NCBI RefSeq assembly: GCF_006539865.1
Contig: NZ_BJNV01000015.1
Location: 1 to 64,000 of the forward strand
Source of the DNA: Zoogloea ramigera
Lineage (GTDB): Bacteria > Pseudomonadota > Gammaproteobacteria > Burkholderiales > Rhodocyclaceae
Length of the DNA stretch: 64,000 nucleotides
Direction: 5' to 3'
Program-made: the position numbers and the translations under genes
Shown here: positions 1-11,560 of the stretch, one piece after another
Layout: each line of letters begins with the position of its first letter
Numbering within the stretch: position 1 is the stretch's first letter
The notes under the pieces: model-generated
What the model saw: the letters and a program-made list of their open reading frames with translations, nothing else
Told to the model about the DNA's origin: nothing
Database searches by the model: none

Positions 1-31
1 CGGGCTGGGCGGAGCCCGGCCCTGGGGGCGC

Positions 32-1669
32 TCAGGCGGCGCTGGACGCAGCCCGGGAGGTCGTCGAGACGTGCTCGTAGGTGGCCTGGTCGAAGTTGGT
101 GCCACGGGCCACCAGGCTGGTCAGGCGAATCTGGCGCGGCTCGCCGTCGTGGAGCTCGACCACCCGGTCGGCATGAAACCAGCCACCAGGCAGCACGATG
201 GTGGCAGGCGCCCGCATCGCGGCGATCTCCGGTAACAGAAAGCCTTGAGCGTAGGGGTCCTGGGAGCTGACGTTGACGCCCGTGGTGCGCACCGCCACCG
301 CCGTCGGCAGGCCTGCCAGCAGGTGGATGCCAGCCATCAGGGTGCCGTCGGGCTCGTACATCAGCCAGCTGACCTGGCCCAGCAGGTACTGGCTGCCGTC
401 GCTCGGCTTGATGCCGACCATCTGGTGGTGCTCGATGCGCTGCCCCGGGTGCTTGCGTTGCACACGGAAGCCCGACACGGAGTGATCCACCGTCTGCCAT
501 TCATCGAGGGCGAAGCCGCGCTTCTGCACCTCGACCTCGGGATCGATGAAGTCCGGGATGTCGTCATCGGCGCGGGCACCGAAGGTGATCATGTTGATGT
601 CGTAGCGGCTGCCCAATGCCTGGCGGCGGTTGGGCGGCACGAAATCCCGGCCGGAGACGAGCAGGCTGATGGCCTCCCAGTCGGTGCAGATCTTGTTGCT
701 CCCCTTCTTGCTGCGCCGCGGGAAACGCCGCCCCGCCGCCGACATGCCCCAGGGGCGATACAGCGAGACCAGCAGGCGTGCGCAGGCGGGCTGGGAGCAG
801 TCGTCGCCCAGGCCCAGGGAGGCCGGAGTGGTGCCTTGCTTGAACTCGGCCAGCATGGCCTTGATCTGGGCGGCCAGGCGGTGGCCGTCGAAACGCCGCA
901 TGCCCGGGCGCGAGCCGATCAACGCTACCGGGCGCAGGCCGTGGTCTTCGGTGAGGTCGAGCCCGTAGGCGCGGGCGTCGTCCTTCTCCCAGTTGGTCTG
1001 CATGATGCAGTAGGGCGCAAAACGCTGGGCCCAGCGGCAGATCCAGTTGAGCTCGCGCTGGTTGCGGCCGTAGGGGTTGGTGAGGTCGACCAGCAGCAGG
1101 GCAATGTAGGCCTCGTCCGGGCTCTGGGCCTTCCAGGTGTTGTTGAGGGGGTCGATGACCCGGCTGTGGGTGACCCCGGCCCGCTCCGCCTCGAGGAAAG
1201 CCGCATGGACGGCCTTCCAGGCGCCCGGCGGCTCGGCCCGGTGGGCACGGAAATATTCGATGATGACCTGACCGAGGTACTGGATGCGGCGCTGGGCGAG
1301 CAGCGGCCACTGGGCGCGGAACTCGTCGCTGCCGCTGCCCCCCTCGGCAAGACGCGCGTAGGCGGTGCTGAGGGCTGTCCACAGGCGCACCACCTGGCGC
1401 AGGGTGGCGTCTTCCTGGCTGTCCGGCGGGAGCGGGTGGGCCGCGTAGCGGGACGACATCTCGTGCTGGACGAAAGTGATCGTCTGACGGGCCGACTCCA
1501 GCACTTCGAGCTGCTCCTCGGGCCCCAGGGGGCTGGCGAGGAGGCCTTCGAGCATCCGCACGAGGGTCGCATGGCTCTCGGAAGCGTTGAGCGTGTGCAG
1601 ATTGCGCAGGAGCTTGCGGTACTGCTCCACGCTGCGCAGATCGGTATAGGTTTGAGCGCTGTCCGGCAT
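32..1669 (-). CDS. Conserved hypothetical protein with PilZ-like C-terminal region
   Basis: A 545-residue cytoplasmic protein with no signal peptide or membrane segment. I do not recognise the N-terminal two thirds, which look helical. Near residue 395 the peptide DHSVSG matches the DxSxxG half of a PilZ cyclic-di-GMP site, and the following segment (VGIKP, then LGQVSWLMYEPDG and a short MAGIHLL strand) has the look of a PilZ beta-barrel. The usual upstream RxxxR motif is not convincing, so nucleotide binding is only a guess. I chose the ATG at 1669 because GAGGA lies about 8 nt upstream; a TTG at 1690 would add seven residues but overlap the HIT gene. The gene follows the HIT gene by 17 bp and probably shares its transcript. 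Confidence 0.7.
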   Translation of the reverse strand: MPDSAQTYTDLRSVEQYRKLLRNLHTLNASESHATLVRMLEGLLASPLGPEEQLEVLESARQTITFVQHEMSSRYAAHPLPPDSQEDATLRQVVRLWTALSTAYARLAEGGSGSDEFRAQWPLLAQRRIQYLGQVIIEYFRAHRAEPPGAWKAVHAAFLEAERAGVTHSRVIDPLNNTWKAQSPDEAYIALLLVDLTNPYGRNQRELNWICRWAQRFAPYCIMQTNWEKDDARAYGLDLTEDHGLRPVALIGSRPGMRRFDGHRLAAQIKAMLAEFKQGTTPASLGLGDDCSQPACARLLVSLYRPWGMSAAGRRFPRRSKKGSNKICTDWEAISLLVSGRDFVPPNRRQALGSRYDINMITFGARADDDIPDFIDPEVEVQKRGFALDEWQTVDHSVSGFRVQRKHPGQRIEHHQMVGIKPSDGSQYLLGQVSWLMYEPDGTLMAGIHLLAGLPTAVAVRTTGVNVSSQDPYAQGFLLPEIAAMRAPATIVLPGGWFHADRVVELHDGEPRQIRLTSLVARGTNFDQATYEHVSTTSRAASSAA

Positions 1670-1686
1670 CGATGAATCCTCAGGTT

Positions 1687-2130
1687 TCAACCGGCAAGAT
1701 GCTCGGCAATCGCGTTGCGGATCGCCAGCGCGAGACGTGCGTCGTCCACCTCCGGCGCCGGCGAACCACCGCCCTTGCGCTGCGCCTGGCCCCAGACCGG
1801 CTGGGGAAAGTGGCGGTCATCGAGGTAACGGGGGATGAGATGCCAGTGCAGGTGCGGGACCACGTTGCCGAAGCTGGCCAGGTTGATCTTCTCGGGGCGG
1901 TAGCATTCGCGCAGCGCAACCTCGATCGCCATCAGGATGTTGAAGCAGTGGCGTTGTTCGGTCGGCGTCAGGTCACTCATCTCGGCGACGTGCTCGTTCC
2001 AGATCAGGCGGCAGTAGCCGGGGTAATCCGCATCGTCGACACGAATCACCCGGCAGCTTGCGTCGTGCCAGAGCACCGTCTCGCCAACAGGAAAACACAG
2101 GGGGCAATCTTTGGGAGCGCTCGTCGGCAT
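1687..2130 (-). CDS. HIT family nucleotide-binding protein
   Basis: A 147-residue protein carrying the histidine-triad signature HLHWHLIP near residues 94-101, plus an N-terminal CPLC pair typical of many bacterial HIT proteins. The family hydrolyses or transfers nucleotides through a covalent histidine-NMP intermediate; the natural substrate here cannot be inferred. The length is normal for the family. It is transcribed just ahead of the 545-residue hypothetical gene. Confidence 0.9.
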   Translation of the reverse strand: MPTSAPKDCPLCFPVGETVLWHDASCRVIRVDDADYPGYCRLIWNEHVAEMSDLTPTEQRHCFNILMAIEVALRECYRPEKINLASFGNVVPHLHWHLIPRYLDDRHFPQPVWGQAQRKGGGSPAPEVDDARLALAIRNAIAEHLAG

Positions 2131-2227
2131 GGGGGTCTCGCCCTGGATCTCGGTATAACCGGGGATTCTAGCCCGGTTGGATCACAAATTCTCGTTGGTG
2201 ACTTGGTGTGACGTAATTCATAAAAAT

Positions 2228-3076
2228 TCAGCACCCGGAAGCTGCCGCCACATCGCCGCAGCGGGGTGCGTCGGCTTGCCGGATGAAGGCGCAGGTGGCG
2301 GCCGGCCCCATGTCGACGGGCGCGCCATCCACAAACATCTTCAGGCTGCCCGGCTCCATCACCGTCCAGCTCTCGTCGTCCGTCAACGGGGTGGTCGCCA
2401 CGACGGCCACCCGGTCGTCGGGTGAAGTGAGTTCGCTGAAATCCACTGAAACATCCTGATCCTTCAAATGTGCCCGCGCAAAAGGTGCCTGCCGCACGAT
2501 GTACACGAGCCGCGAAGCACAATGGGCGAACAGGAAACTGCCGTTCGAGAGCAGGAAATTGAACTCTCCGTGGGCACCGATCTCGGCCGCCAGATCGCGA
2601 ACGGCGGCGAAGAGTTCCGGCCGCCCCGGCTCACCGGCAGGGAAGCGGCGGCGCAGGGCCTCCAGGATGTAACAGAACGCGCGCTCGGAGTCGGTCTGGC
2701 CAACCGGCGTAAACTGACCGAAAAGTTCCGGGCTGAAACCATGCAAGTTCCCATTGTGGGCAAATACCCAGTAACGGCCCCACAGCTCGCGCTGGAAGGG
2801 GTGAGTATTCTCGAGGCTCACCAGGCCCTGGGTCGCTTTGCGGATATGTGAAATGACATTGAGGGAATGGATCGGGTAATGGCGGACCAGATCAGCCACC
2901 CGGGAGGTGCTGCTGGCCTGCGGATCAAGAAACACACGCACGCCCCGACCTTCGAAAAAGGCGATCCCCCAGCCATCCCCATGGATATCGGTCAACCCGC
3001 CCCGCGCCTGGAAACAGGCAAAGGAAAAGCAGATGTCGGTGGGGGTGTTGCAATTCATTCCCAAAAGCTGGCACAT
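2228..3076 (-). CDS. Class II glutamine amidotransferase (YafJ-like)
   Basis: A 282-residue N-terminal-nucleophile amidotransferase. The start MCQLLGMN places the catalytic cysteine at position 2, exposed once Met is removed, so I chose the ATG at 3076 over an upstream in-frame start at 3163. The motifs GDGWGIAFF, HIRKAT and FAHNGNL are those of the GATase type 2 fold. The protein has the size of stand-alone YafJ/YhjS-type enzymes rather than GlmS or PurF, so the acceptor substrate is unknown. It stands alone on the minus strand, back to back with the sirtuin gene. Confidence 0.88.
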   Translation of the reverse strand: MCQLLGMNCNTPTDICFSFACFQARGGLTDIHGDGWGIAFFEGRGVRVFLDPQASSTSRVADLVRHYPIHSLNVISHIRKATQGLVSLENTHPFQRELWGRYWVFAHNGNLHGFSPELFGQFTPVGQTDSERAFCYILEALRRRFPAGEPGRPELFAAVRDLAAEIGAHGEFNFLLSNGSFLFAHCASRLVYIVRQAPFARAHLKDQDVSVDFSELTSPDDRVAVVATTPLTDDESWTVMEPGSLKMFVDGAPVDMGPAATCAFIRQADAPRCGDVAAASGC

Positions 3077-3217
3077 GATCCTGATTCTCATCTTCCGTAT
3101 GGCTGCAGGCGCTTGCGGCCACGTGGCTAAAACCCTCGCATCGACGGTCGTTAGACCGCACAATCTCGGCTTGAGGTGCGTGTTCTGACCGAATGCGCCC
3201 AGCGGGGCTATCGAACG

Positions 3218-4027
3218 ATGAACACTACCCTAAACCATCCCACAGGGCCCATCGAAGCCGCGGGTCGTCTCCTATCGACCGCACGGCGCATCCTCGTCAT
3301 CACCGGTGCCGGGCTGTCGGCCGACTCGGGGCTTCCGACCTACCGGGGGGTTGGTGGATTGTACGAGGGCGCCCTCACCGATATCGGCCTGCCGATCGAG
3401 CAGGCACTCTCCGGCGCCATGTTCGAGAAACGACCCGACATCGCCTGGCACTATCTGTCCCAGATCGAAGCGAGCTGCCGCGGCGCGCACCCCAACGCCG
3501 GCCACTACGCCATCGCCCGCCTCGAGGCCATGCACGGGCAGGTCACGGTGGTCACGCAGAACGTCGACGGCTTTCATCTGCTCGCCGGGTCCCGGGACGT
3601 CATCGAGATGCATGGCACCCTGCGACGCCTGCTGTGCGTCGACTGCGGCCGCGTGCGACGGGTGGAAAGTTACGCCGGCTTGTCGATCCCGCCCGCCTGC
3701 CCGCACTGCGGAGGCATCCTGCGGCCCGACGTGGTGCTGTTCGGCGAGCATCTGCCCAGCCAGGCCCTGCATCGCTTCGAGGCTGTTCTCGCCAGCGAGC
3801 CCGATCTCGTCCTCTCGGTCGGCACCGGCAGCGCTTTCCCTTATATTGCCGGGCCGGTGTTTGCCGCCGCCGCGCGGGGTGCCGGGACGATCGAGATCAA
3901 CCCGGGTGGAACCCATCTGAGCGACATCGTGACCGTCCGTCTGCGCATGCGCGCTGCCGAAGCCCTGCCGGCCATCCTCGACGCTGCCGGCTATTCCCTG
4001 GACAGCGGACGGGACGCCCGGGGCTGA
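3218..4027 (+). CDS. Sir2-family NAD-dependent protein deacylase
   Basis: A 269-residue sirtuin. The NAD-binding GAGLSADSG (residues 30-38), the TQNVDGFH motif and the catalytic His in MHG are present, with a zinc site formed by CVDC and CPHC. NAD-dependent removal of acyl groups from lysines is the family reaction; targets cannot be told from sequence. The ATG at 3218 gives the expected short N-terminus, and an in-frame ATG at 3176 would add 14 unlikely residues. It is monocistronic and convergent with the atp operon. Confidence 0.9.
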   Translation: MNTTLNHPTGPIEAAGRLLSTARRILVITGAGLSADSGLPTYRGVGGLYEGALTDIGLPIEQALSGAMFEKRPDIAWHYLSQIEASCRGAHPNAGHYAIARLEAMHGQVTVVTQNVDGFHLLAGSRDVIEMHGTLRRLLCVDCGRVRRVESYAGLSIPPACPHCGGILRPDVVLFGEHLPSQALHRFEAVLASEPDLVLSVGTGSAFPYIAGPVFAAAARGAGTIEINPGGTHLSDIVTVRLRMRAAEALPAILDAAGYSLDSGRDARG

Positions 4028-4144
4028 GCGGGAAGAGTGCATGATTTGCCCCGCCTGCAGCGGTTCGCCGTCTCGGACGCTGTCACCGTGCCAAGCCACA
4101 ACCAGAATCCTACCCGCAGCGGTTCGCCCATGCTGGCCGTACTC

Positions 4145-4180
4145 AAAACAAAAAGGGCAGCCCTTTCGGACCGCCCTTTT
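4145..4180 (-). terminator. Intrinsic terminator of the atp operon
   Basis: Read on the minus strand, AAAAGGGC and GCCCTTTT form a stem around a 14-nt loop, followed by a T-rich tract (TTTTTGTTTT). It lies about 25 bp past the atpC stop codon. Confidence 0.85.
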
Positions 4181-4203
4181 CGCTTTACGACGACTTGTCG
4201 AAC

Positions 4204-4629
4204 TCAGTGGCCGCGCTTCTTCAGCTTGCTGATCGCAGCGATCTGCGCCAGAGCAGACGCCAGCTCGGACTGAGCCTTGGCGTACTCCAGGGCAGAGCCT
4301 TGGTTCTGCAGCGCTTCTTCGGCACGACGCTTGGCTTCGAGGGCCTTCGCTTCGTCCAGATCATGACCGCGGATCGCGGTGTCGGCGAGAACCGTGACGA
4401 GGCTCGGCTGAACTTCCAGCAAGCCACCCGCCACGAAGACCAGCTCTTCCTCGGCCTGGTTCTGAACCTTGACGCGCACGGCACCCGGCTTGATACGGGT
4501 CATCAGCGGCATGTGGCCGGGCAGAATCCCCAGCTCGCCGGACTCACCGGGCAGCGCCACGAACTCGGCCAGACCCGAGAAGATCTTTTCTTCCGCGCTG
4601 ACGATATCGACGTGAATGGTCATTGCCAT
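4204..4629 (-). CDS. atpC: F1 ATP synthase epsilon subunit
   Basis: 141 residues starting [14 protein letters not shown], the usual start of the epsilon subunit. It has an N-terminal beta-sandwich (residues 1-85) and a C-terminal helical hairpin rich in Ala, Glu and Lys. Epsilon joins the central stalk to the c-ring and inhibits ATP hydrolysis. It is the last gene of the operon, 60 bp after atpD and just before the terminator. Confidence 0.97.
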   Translation of the reverse strand: MAMTIHVDIVSAEEKIFSGLAEFVALPGESGELGILPGHMPLMTRIKPGAVRVKVQNQAEEELVFVAGGLLEVQPSLVTVLADTAIRGHDLDEAKALEAKRRAEEALQNQGSALEYAKAQSELASALAQIAAISKLKKRGH

Positions 4630-4689
4630 AGCTAATTCCTCCTCAAACCGGCGGGCTCATGGAGCACCGCCGGGCGATGGTCGGATTGA

Positions 4690-6093
<1,404 letters not shown>

Positions 6094-6963
6094 TTACACC
6101 GCGGCTGCGCCGCCGACAATTTCGGACAGTTCTTTCGTGATCGCTGCCTGACGGGTCTTGTTGTAGACCAGTTGCAGTTCGCCAATCACGTTCCCTGCGT
6201 TGTCGGAGGCTGCCTTCATCGCCACCATCCGGGCACTCTGTTCGGACGCCATGTTCTCGGCGACACCCTGATACACCAGCGCTTCGACATAGCGCACCAG
6301 GAGTTCGTCGATCACCACCTGCGCGTCCGGCTCGTAGAGGTAGTCCCAGTTCCCTTCCGGGGTTCCGAGACGCTCGCCGGTCAGCGGGAGAAGCTGCTCA
6401 AGCTGGGGTTCCTGCTTCATCGTGTTGATGAAGCGGGAATAGACAAGATACACCTCGTCCAGCTCACCATTCTGGAACGCATCGATCATGACCTTGACAG
6501 GCCCGATGAGCTTCTCCAGATGGGGGGTATCCCCGAGCTGGGTGACGTGCGAAACGACCTTGGCACCAAGGCGCTGCATGAAACCCAGCCCCTTGTTGCC
6601 GATCGCGGTCACACGAATTTCGGTGACGCCCTTGCTTTCCCAATCCTTGAGCGAGTTCAACGCGACACGCAAGGTGTTGGTGTTGAGGCCGCCGCAAAGA
6701 CCCTTGTCGGTCGTTACGACGATCAGCCCCACACGCTTGACATCGTCCTTCTTGATGAGGAACGGATGCTTGTAGTCGGTGATGTTGGCAGCAGACAGAT
6801 TCGCGGCGAGACGGCGGATCTTCTCGGCATAGGGACGGGCAGCGCGCATGCGTTCCTGAGCCTTACGCATCTTGGACGCTGCGACCATCTCCATGGCCTT
6901 GGTGATCTTTTTAGTGTTCTGGACACTCTTGATCTTGGTACGGATCTCTTTGCCGCTAGCCAT
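6094..6963 (-). CDS. atpG: F1 ATP synthase gamma subunit
   Basis: 289 residues. The N-terminal helix [24 protein letters not shown] and the C-terminal helix ending in [15 protein letters not shown] form the rotating coiled coil inside the F1 head. The central Rossmann-like domain carries [10 protein letters not shown]. It lies 21 bp after atpA. Confidence 0.97.
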   Translation of the reverse strand: MASGKEIRTKIKSVQNTKKITKAMEMVAASKMRKAQERMRAARPYAEKIRRLAANLSAANITDYKHPFLIKKDDVKRVGLIVVTTDKGLCGGLNTNTLRVALNSLKDWESKGVTEIRVTAIGNKGLGFMQRLGAKVVSHVTQLGDTPHLEKLIGPVKVMIDAFQNGELDEVYLVYSRFINTMKQEPQLEQLLPLTGERLGTPEGNWDYLYEPDAQVVIDELLVRYVEALVYQGVAENMASEQSARMVAMKAASDNAGNVIGELQLVYNKTRQAAITKELSEIVGGAAAV

Positions 6964-6984
6964 ATTGCTCTCCGTATGCCCGCG

Positions 6985-8523
6985 TTAAGCCCAGCTCTTC
7001 TTGAACTCTTCGATGACGGCGGCGAGCTGCTTGTTGCCTTCGGCGTCGAGGTCCTTGGAGGATTCGATCTTGGCGACAAGATCGGCCGCCTTGGTCTTCA
7101 CGAACTGGTGCAGCGCGGTTTCGCAGGCCAGGGCACGCTTGACTTCGACATCGTCGAAAGCGCCCTTTTCGACCGCGAAGAGAGTGATCGCCATTTCCGA
7201 AACCGACAGCGGAGCGTACTGCTGCTGCTTCATCAGTTCGGTAACAAGACGACCGCGCTCGAGCTGCTTGCGGGTGGCTTCGTCCAGGTCGGAAGCGAAC
7301 TGCGCGAAGGCAGCCAGCTCACGGTACTGGGCGAGTGCCAGACGGACACCGCCGCCGAGCTTCTTGATGACTTTGGTCTGGGCTGCGCCACCGACGCGGG
7401 ACACCGAGATACCCGCGTTGATGGCGGGACGGATACCAGCGTTGAAGAGGTCGGTTTCCAGGAAGATCTGGCCGTCGGTAATCGAGATCACGTTGGTCGG
7501 AACGAACGCGGAAACGTCGCCGGCCTGGGTTTCGATCACGGGGAGAGCGGTCAGCGAACCGGTCTTGCCCTTGACTTCGCCCTTCGTGTATTGCTCGACG
7601 TAGTCTTCGGAGACGCGGGCTGCACGCTCAAGCAGACGGGAGTGCAGGTAGAACACGTCGCCCGGGTAGGCTTCACGGCCGGGGGGACGACGCAGCAGCA
7701 GGGAAACCTGACGGTAGGCCCAGGCTTGCTTGGTCAGATCGTCATAGACGATCAGGGCGTCTTGACCACGATCGCGGAAGTACTCGCCCATCGTGCAACC
7801 GGAGTACGGCGCGATGTACTGCATCGCGGCGGATTCGGAAGCGGTGGCTGCGACGACGATGGTGTATTCCATCGCGCCGTGCTCTTCGAGTTTGCGCACC
7901 ACGTTGGCAATGGTCGAAGCCTTCTGACCAACCGCAACGTAGATGCAGAACATGTTCTGACCCTTTTGGTTGATGATCGCATCAACCGCAACGGCAGTCT
8001 TACCGGTCTGGCGGTCGCCGATGATCAGCTCACGCTGGCCACGACCGACAGGAACCATCGCATCAACCGACTTCAGGCCGGTCTGCACCGGCTGGGAAAC
8101 CGACTTACGCCAGATGACGCCCGGAGCGACCTTTTCGATCGGCTCGGACAGCTTGGCGTTGATCGGACCCTTGCCGTCGATCGGCTGGCCCAGCGAATTG
8201 ACGACGCGACCGATCAGCTCGGGGCCGACCGGAACTTCCAGAATGCGACCGGTGCACTTGACGGTGTCGCCTTCGGAAATGCCTTCGTACTCACCCAGCA
8301 CCACGGCGCCGACGGAGTCGCGCTCGAGGTTCATGGCGAGGCCGAACACGTTGCCGGGGAATTCCAGCATTTCGCCCTGCATGGCATCGGAGAGGCCGTG
8401 AATACGGCAGATACCGTCGGTCACTGACACCACGGTACCCTCGGTGCGGGCATTCGCGGACAGCTGCAGGTTCTGAATCCGACTCTTGATCAGGTCACTG
8501 ATTTCAGAGGGGTTAAGTTGCAT
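6985..8523 (-). CDS. atpA: F1 ATP synthase alpha subunit
   Basis: 512 residues, one of the most conserved bacterial proteins. It begins [13 protein letters not shown] and has the non-catalytic P-loop GDRQTGKT near residue 170. The arginine finger region is in the segment [13 protein letters not shown]. It lies 11 bp after atpH. Confidence 0.98.
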   Translation of the reverse strand: MQLNPSEISDLIKSRIQNLQLSANARTEGTVVSVTDGICRIHGLSDAMQGEMLEFPGNVFGLAMNLERDSVGAVVLGEYEGISEGDTVKCTGRILEVPVGPELIGRVVNSLGQPIDGKGPINAKLSEPIEKVAPGVIWRKSVSQPVQTGLKSVDAMVPVGRGQRELIIGDRQTGKTAVAVDAIINQKGQNMFCIYVAVGQKASTIANVVRKLEEHGAMEYTIVVAATASESAAMQYIAPYSGCTMGEYFRDRGQDALIVYDDLTKQAWAYRQVSLLLRRPPGREAYPGDVFYLHSRLLERAARVSEDYVEQYTKGEVKGKTGSLTALPVIETQAGDVSAFVPTNVISITDGQIFLETDLFNAGIRPAINAGISVSRVGGAAQTKVIKKLGGGVRLALAQYRELAAFAQFASDLDEATRKQLERGRLVTELMKQQQYAPLSVSEMAITLFAVEKGAFDDVEVKRALACETALHQFVKTKAADLVAKIESSKDLDAEGNKQLAAVIEEFKKSWA

Positions 8524-8534
8524 TGCTTATGCTC

Positions 8535-9071
8535 CTAGTTCTTTAGCGCGGCGGCCATGTTCGCGAGCTTGCCGCGGACCGAGGCATCGATGACTTCATC
8601 CCCGACGGCGATCTTGACCCCACCGATCAATTCGGGGTCGACGCTGACGGTCACGTTGAGCTTGGCCTTGAAACGGGTTTCCAAGTCAGCGACCAGGGCT
8701 TTCAGCGTGACATCGTCCATGGGGAAGGCGGAGGTGATGTTCGCCTCCTTGACACCTTCGTGTTCGTTCTTAAGGGCAACGAACAGGTCACGGATCTCGG
8801 GAAGCACCTGCAGACGCTCGTTGTCGACCAGGACGCGGACGTAGTTCTGCTGTTCGGCAGACAGTCCAGCCCCGGCTACATCGAAGAAAAGCCCAGCCAG
8901 CTGTTGCGGCTGGAGCTTGGGATCGGCGATGCAATCCCGCATTTGCGGATCGGCGGCGACGACCGCCAGCCGATCAAGTGCTTCCGACCAAGGCCCCAGC
9001 GCATTGCCCGCAGAAGCGAGCTGAAAGGCTGCTTCAGCATAGGGGCGAGCGATGGTGACGTTCTCGGCCAT
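8535..9071 (-). CDS. atpH: ATP synthase delta subunit
   Basis: 178 residues starting [16 protein letters not shown], typical of the delta (OSCP) subunit that ties the F1 head to the peripheral b stalk. The helical N-terminal domain is followed by the smaller C-terminal domain with the segment [20 protein letters not shown]. Its start is 3 bp after the atpF stop codon, which suggests translational coupling. Confidence 0.96.
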   Translation of the reverse strand: MAENVTIARPYAEAAFQLASAGNALGPWSEALDRLAVVAADPQMRDCIADPKLQPQQLAGLFFDVAGAGLSAEQQNYVRVLVDNERLQVLPEIRDLFVALKNEHEGVKEANITSAFPMDDVTLKALVADLETRFKAKLNVTVSVDPELIGGVKIAVGDEVIDASVRGKLANMAAALKN

Positions 9072-9074
9072 GGC

Positions 9075-9548
9075 TTAACGAAGTTCCTGTTTCAGGTTGG
9101 CCAGCAGATCGGCGTGGGCCTGAGCGTTGATTTCCTTGCGGAGAATCTTCTCGGCACCGGCGACTGCCAGGTGGGCGACCTGATCGCGCAGGGCTTCCTT
9201 GGCGCGTTGAGCAGCGACGCCAGCTTCGGCTTCAGCGGCTTCACGGGCCTGGGCAATGATTCGGGCGGCTTCGGCGCGCGCTTCATCGAGGAAAACGGCA
9301 GACTGCTTTTCAGCAGCGGCACGCACGTCCGTAGCGGACTCACGTGCTTTGCGCAGTTCTTCGACGACCTTTTTCTCGGCATGCGCGAGATCACTCTTCG
9401 CCTTGTCCGCAGCCGCCAGCCCGTCGGCGATCTTCTTCGCACGCTCGTCGAGTGCCTTCACAATGGGGGGCCACACGAACTTCATCGTGACCCACGCCAG
9501 AATGAAGAACACAACGAGCTGGGCTACCAGGGTTGCGTTCAGATTCAC
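9075..9548 (-). CDS. atpF: F0 ATP synthase subunit b
   Basis: 157 residues. One N-terminal transmembrane helix (about residues 5-25) is followed by a long charged amphipathic helix rich in Ala, Lys and Glu, which dimerises to form the peripheral stalk. It has the usual length for the E. coli-type b subunit. Confidence 0.96.
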   Translation of the reverse strand: MNLNATLVAQLVVFFILAWVTMKFVWPPIVKALDERAKKIADGLAAADKAKSDLAHAEKKVVEELRKARESATDVRAAAEKQSAVFLDEARAEAARIIAQAREAAEAEAGVAAQRAKEALRDQVAHLAVAGAEKILRKEINAQAHADLLANLKQELR

Positions 9549-9583
9549 GGTTGTCTTCCTTTAGTCAGGTTGGACCGCGAAAC

Positions 9584-9853
<270 letters not shown>

Positions 9854-9891
9854 TTAAATTAAAACCGAAACGACTGCTAAAACTTTGAAAC

Positions 9892-10725
9892 TTAGTGGCT
9901 TTCGTGAGCCTGACCGATATACACCAGGGTCAGCATCATGAAGATGAAGGCCTGCAGTGCGACGATCAGGATGTGGAAGACAGCCCAGATGGAACCGGCG
10001 ACCACATGACCCAGGAAACCGAAGACGGTGGCGGTACCGCCCATCAGCGCGATCAGCATGAACACCAGCTCACCAGCGTACATGTTGCCGAAAAGTCGCA
10101 TGCCGTGGGACACGGTCTTGGCCAGGAACTCGATCATCTGCATCAGGAAGTTGATCGGGTACAGAAGCGGGTGGGAACCGAAGGGGGCGGTGAAGAGCTC
10201 ATGCACCCAGCCGCCGAAGCCCTTGATCTTGATGTTGTAGTAGAGGCAGATCAGCAGGACGCCAATGGACATGCCCAGAGTGCCGTTGAGGTCGGCGGTC
10301 GGGACGACGCGCATGTAATGCAGGCCGAACATTTCACCGATGCGGGGCAGCAGATCGACAGGCAGGAAGTCCATGGAGTTCATCAGGAAGATCCAGAAGA
10401 ACACCGTGAGGGCGACAGGAGCAACGAACTTGCGGGATTCGGCGCTATGGACGATGCCCTTGGCCTGATCGGCGACCATCTCGACGAGAATTTCGACGGC
10501 GGCCTGAAAGCGTCCCGGGACGCCCGAGGTGGCCTTGCTGGCGGCCTTCATCAGCAACAGCAGCGTGACGACGCCAAGGCCGATCGAGAAGAAGAGGGTG
10601 TCCAGGTTCCACACACTCCAGTCGATGATCGCGGTTTGCGCGTGACCGGTGGAGTTAAGGTGCGTCAAGTGGTGGACGATGTATTCACCCGCTGTCGGGG
10701 CGTGTGCTTCGGTACCAGTGCTCAT
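9892..10725 (-). CDS. atpB: F0 ATP synthase subunit a
   Basis: 277 residues with five or six hydrophobic segments. The essential arginine of the proton half-channels lies in the conserved [15 protein letters not shown] chose the ATG at 10725 ([10 protein letters not shown]); an in-frame start at 10800 would run through atpI. It starts 2 bp after the atpI stop codon. Confidence 0.96.
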   Translation of the reverse strand: MSTGTEAHAPTAGEYIVHHLTHLNSTGHAQTAIIDWSVWNLDTLFFSIGLGVVTLLLLMKAASKATSGVPGRFQAAVEILVEMVADQAKGIVHSAESRKFVAPVALTVFFWIFLMNSMDFLPVDLLPRIGEMFGLHYMRVVPTADLNGTLGMSIGVLLICLYYNIKIKGFGGWVHELFTAPFGSHPLLYPINFLMQMIEFLAKTVSHGMRLFGNMYAGELVFMLIALMGGTATVFGFLGHVVAGSIWAVFHILIVALQAFIFMMLTLVYIGQAHESH

Positions 10726-10727
10726 GG

Positions 10728-11069
10728 TCAGGTCTTCACCAAAAATGCAAACAAATTCGCCTTCAGCGCCACGACAAACCCGAGAAACAACGCCAGCCAA
10801 TGGACGTCCGGATACACGAGTCTGACGGTCGCCAACAATCCTACGGTTGACGCGATCTTTAAGAACTCGCCAACAAAAAAAGCAAGCGGGTACGACGCCG
10901 CCGGACGCTTGGATACCGCGTGCAGGCGCAGGGCGAACAACAAATTGGGAAGAACACAGGCTGCGCCTCCCAACGCCGCCGACAACGCACCGCGCACCCC
11001 TGTGATCGCCCCCGCGATCAATGTCGCCAGGATCGTCGCACCTATCTGCAGGAATACCGCTTTAAACAT
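10728..11069 (-). CDS. atpI: ATP synthase assembly protein AtpI
   Basis: 113 residues with four predicted membrane helices, at the usual first position of the atp operon. AtpI-type proteins help assemble the c-ring and may affect Mg2+ handling; the sequence is poorly conserved, so the call rests mainly on position and topology. The gene upstream is a divergent ArsR-type regulator, not the parAB/gidAB set found beside atpI in some relatives. Confidence 0.85.
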   Translation of the reverse strand: MFKAVFLQIGATILATLIAGAITGVRGALSAALGGAACVLPNLLFALRLHAVSKRPAASYPLAFFVGEFLKIASTVGLLATVRLVYPDVHWLALFLGFVVALKANLFAFLVKT

Positions 11070-11125
11070 GGTTCTCTGCGTGGCACGCCGGGTGTTGCGC
11101 CGTTCGCCGTACGAAAAACATGCGG

Positions 11126-11154
11126 ATGGTAGGGGTTAACCGTGACAAAGTCAA
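11126..11154 (-). promoter_or_regulatory. Candidate sigma-70 promoter of the atp operon
   Basis: Read on the minus strand there is TTGACT, a 17-nt spacer and TACCAT, predicting a start site near 11119 and a leader of about 50 nt before atpI. It is a good match in the right place, but inferred from consensus only. Confidence 0.5.
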
Positions 11155-11217
11155 TTGTTGCTGCGCAGCAGCGATCGTATCGAAGCATTCTGCTTGACAC
11201 TCTCTTCCGACATATCG

Positions 11218-11541
11218 ATGATGATCGACATGAATAAGGATTACTCCCGCGCTATCCCGGAAGCGTGGCAAGACATTTCACTGATCTTTGCAGCCCTAGG
11301 TGACGAACACCGGCAGCGTATCCTCCTCACCTTCGAGCCGGGCGAACGGCTCAATGTGGGGCAGATCGCCGAGGTTTCCACGCTCGCCCGCTCCACGGTC
11401 TCCCACCACCTCAAGGTTCTGCGGGAAGCCGGTGTGCTGGTGGCGGAGCGCGAGGGCAAGGAGATCTATTTCCATGTCGACAAGGCCTCCCTGCAGCAGG
11501 CCTTCGGCAAAGTCAGCAACTACCTGGACACCTGGCTCTAG
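11218..11541 (+). CDS. ArsR/SmtB-type winged-helix transcription regulator
   Basis: About 107 residues with the ArsR fold: LGDEHRQRILLTFEPGERLNVGQIAE, then a recognition helix in LARSTVSHHLKVLREAGVL and a wing with REGKEIYFHVD. The metal-binding ELCVCDL motif of arsenic and cadmium sensors is missing and there is no cysteine in this span, so it probably does not sense metals. The start is uncertain between ATGs at 11218, 11221 and 11230; TTGACA at 11194 lies close upstream. Aas begins 19 bp after its stop codon, so co-transcription is likely. Confidence 0.82.
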   Translation: MMIDMNKDYSRAIPEAWQDISLIFAALGDEHRQRILLTFEPGERLNVGQIAEVSTLARSTVSHHLKVLREAGVLVAEREGKEIYFHVDKASLQQAFGKVSNYLDTWL

Positions 11542-11560
11542 GCCTGGTGCGACTTCAATC

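Noticed and set aside
11159-11170. Palindrome TGCTGCGCAGCA between atpI and the ArsR-type gene
   Set aside because: It could be an autoregulatory site, but GC-rich 12-bp palindromes are common in this DNA and no second copy was seen; kept only as a note.
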